Shown here piece after piece: positions 57,471 to 64,000 of a stretch of 64,000 nt of DNA. Each line of letters begins with the position of its first letter. The stretch's first letter is position 1. The DNA comes from Solanum dulcamara. Taxonomy: Eukaryota; Streptophyta; Magnoliopsida; Solanales; Solanaceae. The stretch lies in NCBI RefSeq assembly GCF_947179165.1, contig NC_077242.1:24629097-24693096 (forward strand), read 5' to 3'. A program made the position numbers and the translations under genes. The notes beneath the pieces were generated by a model that had not been told where the DNA came from, made no database searches, and saw only the letters and a list, made by a program, of their open reading frames with translations.

Positions 57471-60400
57471 ATTTGAGTCCTTACCCTTGATTGTTATGTT
57501 TTGGTGGATCTGATCACCATATTATCATTTGTATATCCTTATGTGTCTAGTAGATTTAATAGAATTCCTGATTATCTTCTTGTGCCTTTCAGTATAGCTA
57601 CTCCAATTGGTGAGTCTGTCTTACTGAGAGGGTCTATAGAGATTATGATATATCTATAGATCATAAGGATACCATGGATGACTTAGTTTAGTTGGACATG
57701 GTTAATTTTGATGTGATTCTTGGCATTGACTGGCTATATGCTTGTTATGCCTCTGTTTATCATAGAAGCCGAATTGTTAAAATCAGTTTCTCAAATAAGC
57801 CTGTCTTAGAATAGAAGTATAGTCTTGTTGTGCCTAAGGGTAAGTTTATCTCATACCTTAGGTACAGAAAGTTAATCTCTAAGGGGTGTATTTATCATAT
57901 TGTTAGAGTTAAAAATAATAGTGTTGAGTCCCCTACTCTTAAGTCAGTCCCGATTGTAAATGAGTTTCCTGAAGTATTTCATGAGGATCTGCTCAGAGTC
58001 CCTCTTGATAGAGAAATTGACTTTGGAATTGATGCTCTTCCCGATATGCAGCCTATTTCTATTCCACTATATAGAATGTCTCCTGCCGAGTTGAAAGAGT
58101 TGAAAGAAAAGCTAAAATATCTCATCGATAAGGGATTCATTAGGCCAAGTTTCTCACTTTGGGTCGCTTCCATCCTATTCATGTGAAAGAAAATGGGTCA
58201 TTAAGGATGTGCATTTACTATCATCAACTAAACAAGATCACTATAAAGAACAAGTATCCCCTTCCCAAAATAGATGATCTATTGACCAACTTCAGGGTAC
58301 CACTTTTTTTCTCAAAGATAGGCCTCAGATCAGCCTGCCACTAGTTGAAAGTGAGAGAATGTGATATTCCAAAGACTGCTTTTTGAACCCAATATGGTCA
58401 CTTCAAGTTTCTTGTTATGTCTTTTGGTCTGATTAACACTCCTGCAGTATTTATGGATTTGATGAAAAGAATATTCACATAGTATTTGGGCATGTTTGTG
58501 GTTGTATTTATAGATGATGTACTGATCTATTTGAGGAGTGAGGAGGAGCATGCTAATCATCTCAGGATTGTCCTTCAAACTTTTAAGGAGACAGCGTTAT
58601 ATGCTAAAATTTTCAAATGTGAGTTCTAGCTTGCGTTCATGGCATTCTTAGGCCATATTATTTCTGGAGATGGTATATGAGTTGATTCACAAAAGATAGA
58701 AATGGTTAAGAACTGGCCAAGGCCCATATCACCGACTGACATAAGGAGTTTCTTGGGTTTGGCTTGCTACTATCGTAGATTTATTGAAGGATTTTCATCC
58801 ATATCTTCACCATTGACTAAGTTAACTTAAAAGAAGACAAAGTTCCAATGGTCAAATACTTGTGACAAGAGTTTTCAAGAGTTGAAAACAAGGTTGACTA
58901 CTGCTCCAGTGTTATCTCTACACGAGGGAACATATGGTTTTGTGATTTATTGTGATGCGTCTAGAGTTGAATTGGGATGTATGTTGATGTAGAAGGGAAA
59001 AGTTATAAATTATGCTTCTATACAACTCAAGATTCATGAGAGGAACTACCCGACTCACGACCTTGAGTTGGCAGCCGTAGTGTTCGCTCTTAAGATTTGG
59101 CGCCACTGTCTTTACTGTGCATGTTGAAATATTCACATATCACAAGAGCCTGTAATAAGTGTTTATTTAGAAAAATTTGAACTTGAGGCAGATGAGATGG
59201 CTTGAGTTCCTCAAAGACTATAATATAAGCATTCTTTATCGCCCAGATAAAGCTAATGTTGTTGCTCATGATCTTATCAGGTTATCTATAAGGAGCATTT
59301 CCATGTAGAAGAGGGAAAAAAATTGGCTAAAGAGGTACATAGGCTTTCACATTTGGGAATTCAACTTATTTACTCGAGTGAGGGTGGTACTATCATTTGA
59401 AATAGGGCTCTAGTGCTAGAGGTAAAAGAAAAACAAGATCTAGATCCCACTCTCCTCCAACTGAAAGACAATGTTCACAAACAGAAGGTAATGGCTTTTA
59501 CAAAAGAGGGAGATAGAGTGTTAAGGTATCGAGGGAGGTTGTTTGTTCCAAGCGTGGAGTATATTCGAGAGAGGATCATGGCAAAGGCCCATAACTCTAA
59601 GTATTCCATCCATCCAGGTTCTATGAAAATGTATCATGACTTGAGAGAAGTCTATTAGTAGAGTGGGATGAAGAGATGTATATCATAGTTTGTGTCCAAT
59701 TGCTCAAATTGCCAACAAGTCAAGGTTGACCATCAAAGACCTTGTGGAGTGGTTCAAAATATTGAGATTCCAAAATGAAAGTAGGAGATGATTATTATGG
59801 ACTTTATCACCGGTTTACCACGTTCTCATAGACAGCATGACTCTATATTGGTGATAGTGGATAGGATGACTAGGTTATCCCACTTCTTCCCGGTTAAGAC
59901 CATGGACACCGCAAAAGATTATGCTTGACTGTACCTTTGAGAGATTATTAAATTGTATGAATTTTGTTTTTTTATCATCTCAGATAGGGGAGCTCGATTC
60001 ACTGCTCACTTTTGGAAGTTGTTTCAGAAAGGTTTGGGTTCACTCGTGAACCTTAGCACTGCTTTTCATCCACCGACAGATGGCTAGTAGAGCATATGAT
60101 ACAGACTTTGGAGGATATGTTGAGAGCTTGTGTCATTAATTTTAAAGGTAATTGGGATGATCAATTACCTCTTATTGAGTTTACATACAATAATAACTTC
60201 CATTCGATTATTCAAATGGCTCCATATAAAGCTCTGTATGGGAGGAGATGTAGATCACCAATTGTTGGTTCGAAGTTGGTGAAGCTGAGTTGATTGGGCC
60301 AGATTTGGTTCACCAATCCATGAAGAAGGTGAAGATCATCTAGGAGAGATTGAGAACTGCTTAGAATCATTAGAAATCCTACACTGATGTTAGGATGAGA

Positions 60401-60879
60401 GATTTGAAATTCGAAGTGCATGATTGGGTATACTTGAAAGTTTCACCCATGAAGGGTGTGATGAGATTTGGAAATAAAAAAAAGCTTAGTCCCCGCTACA
60501 TCGGTCCTTATCAGATTGTGAAGAGGGTTGGTAACGTAGCCTATAAATTAGAGTTGCTCTAGAGTTAGAAGCTATTCATCCTGTGTTTCACATATCTATG
60601 CTTAAGAAGTGTTTGGGAGATCCTTCACTTGTTATTCCGGCTGAGAGCATTGGGGTGAAGGAGAGTTTGAGTTATGAAAAGATCCCAATTCAGATTCTCG
60701 ATCATCAGGTTATTAAATTGAGAACCAAGGAGGTAGCATCCGTCAAGATTCTATGGCAAAATCAGTTTGTTGAAGAGACTACATAGGAAGCTGAAGCGGA
60801 TATGAAAGCTAGATACCCTCATCTATTCATGCCTCCTAATGATGATGTTGATGGTAATGTTTCTCTTCCCTATCTTTGA
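57471..60879 (+). pseudogene. Pol of gypsy G (protease to integrase)
   Basis: Protease site decayed (VLVDLITILSF where DxGA is expected). [21 protein letters not shown] (57830-58186), [36 protein letters not shown] (about 58497-58547; catalytic FIDD intact, unlike B and C), FLGHII. RNase H: YCDASRVELG and [15 protein letters not shown]. Integrase: SIHPGSMKMYHDL, NCSNCQQVKVDHQ, ISDRGARFTAHFW, a GW/GXX change at [16 protein letters not shown], then HISMLKKCLGDPS and KLRTKEVASVKILW (chromodomain-like tail), ending YPHLFMPPNDDVDG at 60879. Dozens of stops and several frame changes. Confidence 0.9.
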
Positions 60880-61005
60880 TTTGAGGTTCATTCCGAGTTT
60901 AAGTATTTGATATGTATTCCTGAGTTTGAGTAGTTGATTGTTCAAATGTCTGATTATCAAGTTCTTGATTGTATTCGTGCATTGAGTAAACCCTTAGCTT
61001 GGTCT

Positions 61006-61040
61006 TCATTCGAAGATGAATGATACCAAGGGGGAGATAT
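61006..61040 (+). promoter_or_regulatory. Hairpin and polypurine tract of G
   Basis: TCATTCGAAGATGAATGA dyad (61006-61023) followed by CCAAGGGGGAGATAT directly before the 3' LTR. Confidence 0.82.
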
Positions 61041-63278
61041 TGTAACACCTTGTGTTATCCTAATCTAAACTAGGCTCGATGACTAGGACAAAATTAAGGA
61101 AAAAAACTGACCCTAAGGACCATGAGTGACCTCTACAATTCGTAGAGAGTTCTATAAGTCATAAGGATGACTCGTAGACCCTTTTAAGAACTTAGTAAAA
61201 TTATGGGATCATGAGAAGCTACCTAAGATAGACCTTAAGAGTCGTAATAATTTCTATGAGTCATAGAAACAACTCGTAGAAGTACCTGACACTTAGAAAA
61301 ATTCCAAAACTTGAATGTCACTTCTACGAGTCAATTCAATGACTGGTCAAAGAATCTACGAGTCATAAGAATGACTTTTATGAAAACTTTAGAGACTCCA
61401 TTTCTCAGAAGTTCGAAAGACCTGCATGACGAGTCATGTCTATAACTCGTCGAGTGGCCTACGACTCGTAGACCTAAGTCATAGGCCCTTACCTATTCCA
61501 TCCCTGTCCTACAATTGGATCCTACGATTCATCAAAGATTGTACGAGTCGTAATGACGACTTGTAGATGGCCAAATTTAGATTTAATGAAGGGTAGATTG
61601 GTCCTTTTTCCACCCTTTCCAAACTAAAAACCTTGATATTTTAGGATTAAATTAAGTCCCTTATCAGTATCCTAAAAACCTAAGTATCATTAACACTTGG
61701 ACTAATTAACTGAGGATTGGAGAAGAGGAGAAAGGTTAGGGTTCAAGTTCATCAAGTGAAGTCTTCGAATTCTCGATTGTTCTTCGAGTCCACGTATGTA
61801 AGGCTAAACTAAAATATAAACTTTGTTCCTCAATGTGCGCATGATTGTGATAGATTGATTGTGAATGGATTGGGTCTCCATAATGGTGTTTTTCTTGAGA
61901 ACATCTTTTCTTAAAATTTTACATGTTTTACAGATTTTTGATAATTCATGCTTTTCTATGAATGAATTCCTTGAACTTATGATTTAAACTACTTGTTTCA
62001 TAAATCCTAATAGTATGTTGATTGATATTGAACTGTATATATCTATGGATTGAGTCTAGACCCTTGAATTTGAGAATGTATGATTGTAATTGGGATGTGA
62101 GCATGATGATAGTATTGATGATAGTCCTTTATATTTTCATAATTGAACCCAAGTGAATAGTCTCAACTGAATGTTTTCATAAACAATTGTCTAAAACTTC
62201 TTCTAAAATAAATTATTGGGAATGATTGGAATTTGATTGGTTGCGAGAATTGATTGATAGAACTGATGAATTGAAAGAGTACGATAAGGACTTATTGATT
62301 TGGTTTGAGCTAGATTGATTGTCTTATGAGATTTGAATCTTGGGAGGAGTATTGAGAACCGAATTAGGTAAGAGTAAGTAATAACTCGAACCCAATAACT
62401 ACATCGCTAAAAACAGGAGAGGATTGAACCATTAAAGTTGGATGCTTCCTAAATTATTGTCCTGAAATAATAGGACTTGATTGCTTTTAGATCCATGATT
62501 GGTTAATTCGTTCTTACCTTGGCAAGGTATTGAATAGACATGGCAACAATGTCGGCTTGTTGTACCATCACTGGCTCATAAGTGATGGTTGTCAGATTAG
62601 AGAAACACCTATATAGGTCTTGATAGTACTCTGATTGGATTGGATATATGATTGGTCCTTGTCTAAATCTTATTCTTATTAGACTTAGGACATTTTGATT
62701 GAGTTGTTCACTTTCCTAATTTGAGATCTTTGAGTTTATTTGATTCTTGATGCATGTTTTATTCTGCTATATTACATACTCGTACATTCCATGTACTAAC
62801 ATTTATTTAGGCTTGCATCATTTTATGATGCAGACACAGGTACTAGAGATCATAAACAGACGCATCATTGAGGATCTATTCACATTCACCTATTTGGTAA
62901 GTCCTCCGTGCTTTCGAAGGATGCCACATTTATTTTTCTAGTTTTTCAGTTAACTTTTCTTCATTTGACTTAAGGTAGCCATGAACTTGTCATTGACACC
63001 ATTTAGACAATTGATGGAGCCTTCATAGACTAGATTGTTGATGTTGTCAATTGGTTTTGTTATTGGCTAGTTTCATTCATATTAATCATTGTTGATTTGA
63101 TTAATTATAAAGATTGTTGGCCTTGGCCTTATTTATGAGTAGTTTTATTAATGAGTTGAGTCTTCCGCTATTAGAATATTGATGAATGATTATGCGATTG
63201 GAACAAGTGGTTCTCTTGGGGACCATCAATGATCTTCAAGTGCCGGCCACGCCTAGGATACTATCTCAGGGCATGACA
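61041..63278 (+). repeat. G 3' LTR
   Basis: 2238 bp, collinear with the 5' LTR, carrying the same CTACGAGTC dyad array (about 61110-61572). Lacks the TA run. Divergence from the 5' copy is clearly larger than between the two LTRs of B. Confidence 0.92.
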
Positions 63279-64000
63279 AAACTATCTATCGGAGACCTGC
63301 ATCCCCTCTCTCATAAAGGGCTTCAAATGGTGCCATCCCATTGCTGGATTGATAACTATTGTTGTAGGAGAATTCGCACAAGGGAAAGAAGTTATCTCAA
63401 TGACCCCCAAAATCCATTACACATGCCCTCAACATATCTTCTAACACTTGAATGGTCCTCTCTGACTATACATCTGTTTATGGATAGAAGGTTGTGCTGA
63501 AAGTGAGTTGAATGCCCAAATCTTCATGTAACTTTCACCAAAATTTAGAGGTGAGATGCATACCACAATTTGAAATGATAGAAAGCGGCACCCCGTACAG
63601 CCTTACTATCTCTTTCTCATAAACCTTTGCCAACTATTGTGCATTGTAGTCTACTCTAATCGAGATGAAATGGGTTGACTTTGTCAATCTGTCAACCACC
63701 ATCCAAATGGAATCATACTTCCCTAGGGTGTTGGGGATTCCCACCACGAAGTCCATAGCTATCCTTTCCCACTTCCATTCAGGAATGGGTATCCTTTGGA
63801 GCAAACCTGCAGGTCTTTGATGCTTATATTTCACTTGCTGGAAATTCTGGAACTTTGCTATATATTCGACTATGTCTTTCTTCATACCCAACCACCAAAT
63901 ATAGACGCGTCAAGCTTGATACATCTTGGTCACTTCGGTATGAATAAAGTACCTTGAACCATGGGACTCGAACAACACTTACTAGATTAAACCATCTACC
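63279..64000 (-). pseudogene. Gypsy F integrase, upstream piece
   Basis: From the right edge: KKDIVEYIAKFQNFQQVKYKH (both Cys of the zinc CxxC changed to Phe), MDFVVGIPNTLGKYDSIW (catalytic Asp), VDRLTKSTHFISI, GVPLSIISN (second Asp changed to Asn), [28 protein letters not shown] and PFEALYERG, then interrupted by G at AAACT. Stops replace Gln and Trp at several places. The rest of pol and gag lie beyond the window. Confidence 0.88.

Larger units (their letters stand above)
53737..63278 (+). mobile_element. Gypsy element G (Tekay/Del-like), complete but decayed
   Basis: 5' LTR, primer site, gag-pol remains, polypurine tract, 3' LTR, flanked by perfect AAACT copies (53732-53736 and 63279-63283). 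Plus orientation, opposite to the F element it entered. Its LTRs and proteins are closest to B. Confidence 0.93.

Overview
The window is plant nuclear DNA made almost entirely of transposable elements; I see no host gene, rRNA, tRNA or CRISPR array. Long Ty3/gypsy LTRs beginning or ending in TGTCACGACC/GGTCGTGACA, Tekay/Del-like chromodomain integrases, Met-tRNA-type primer sites (TGGTATCAGAGC) and a TS/SolS-type SINE point to a Solanaceae genome (Solanum, Capsicum or Nicotiana relatives), probably pericentromeric heterochromatin. The species cannot be fixed from the sequence alone.

Left part (1-16359). A young gypsy element 'A' (minus; LTR, primer site, start of an open gag) runs off the left edge and has cut into the reverse transcriptase of a decayed Ty1/copia element (2926 to about 8721). 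The copia element also carries a SINE in its integrase and a 1-kb terminal-inverted-repeat transposon in its LTR. Then come about 2 kb of unassigned DNA with one MITE, a truncated gypsy 'B1' (3' LTR plus integrase piece), a truncated plus-strand LTR 'E', and the 3' end of the pol of gypsy 'F'.

Right part (15957-64000). Target-site duplications let one nest be read as layers. (0) Gypsy F (minus): its integrase is split into 63279-64000, 53566-53736 and 15957-16359. (1) Into F went gypsy G (plus, 53737-63278, TSD AAACT) and a PIF/Harbinger transposon (plus, 16360-53565, TSD TTA). (2) Into the Harbinger transposase gene went gypsy C (minus, 18378-50211, TSD GTCGG). (3) Into C's 3' LTR went gypsy B (minus, 19164-31422, TSD AAAGA/AAATA) and a non-coding LTR element D (minus, 32049-40488). 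(4) Into B's gag went a solo LTR of family A (25842-28178, TSD TTTAG).

B is the best preserved gypsy: both LTRs are 2422 bp, and once the nested LTR and one TSD are discounted its gag-pol is one frame of 1580 codons broken only by eleven nonsense codons. C, G and F are more decayed. D has LTRs, leader, primer-site region and polypurine tract resembling those of C but about 3.5 kb of interior without recognisable gag or pol, like a LARD, and could have been mobilised by C-type enzymes.

The most unusual signal is in the LTRs. Five families (A, B, B1, C, G) each carry a private array of short direct or palindromic repeats upstream of, or around, the inferred promoter, at the same relative place but with unrelated sequence, beside conserved modules (splice-donor-like GTATGTAAGG, a stem-loop nearer the LTR end, and a hairpin next to the polypurine tract).
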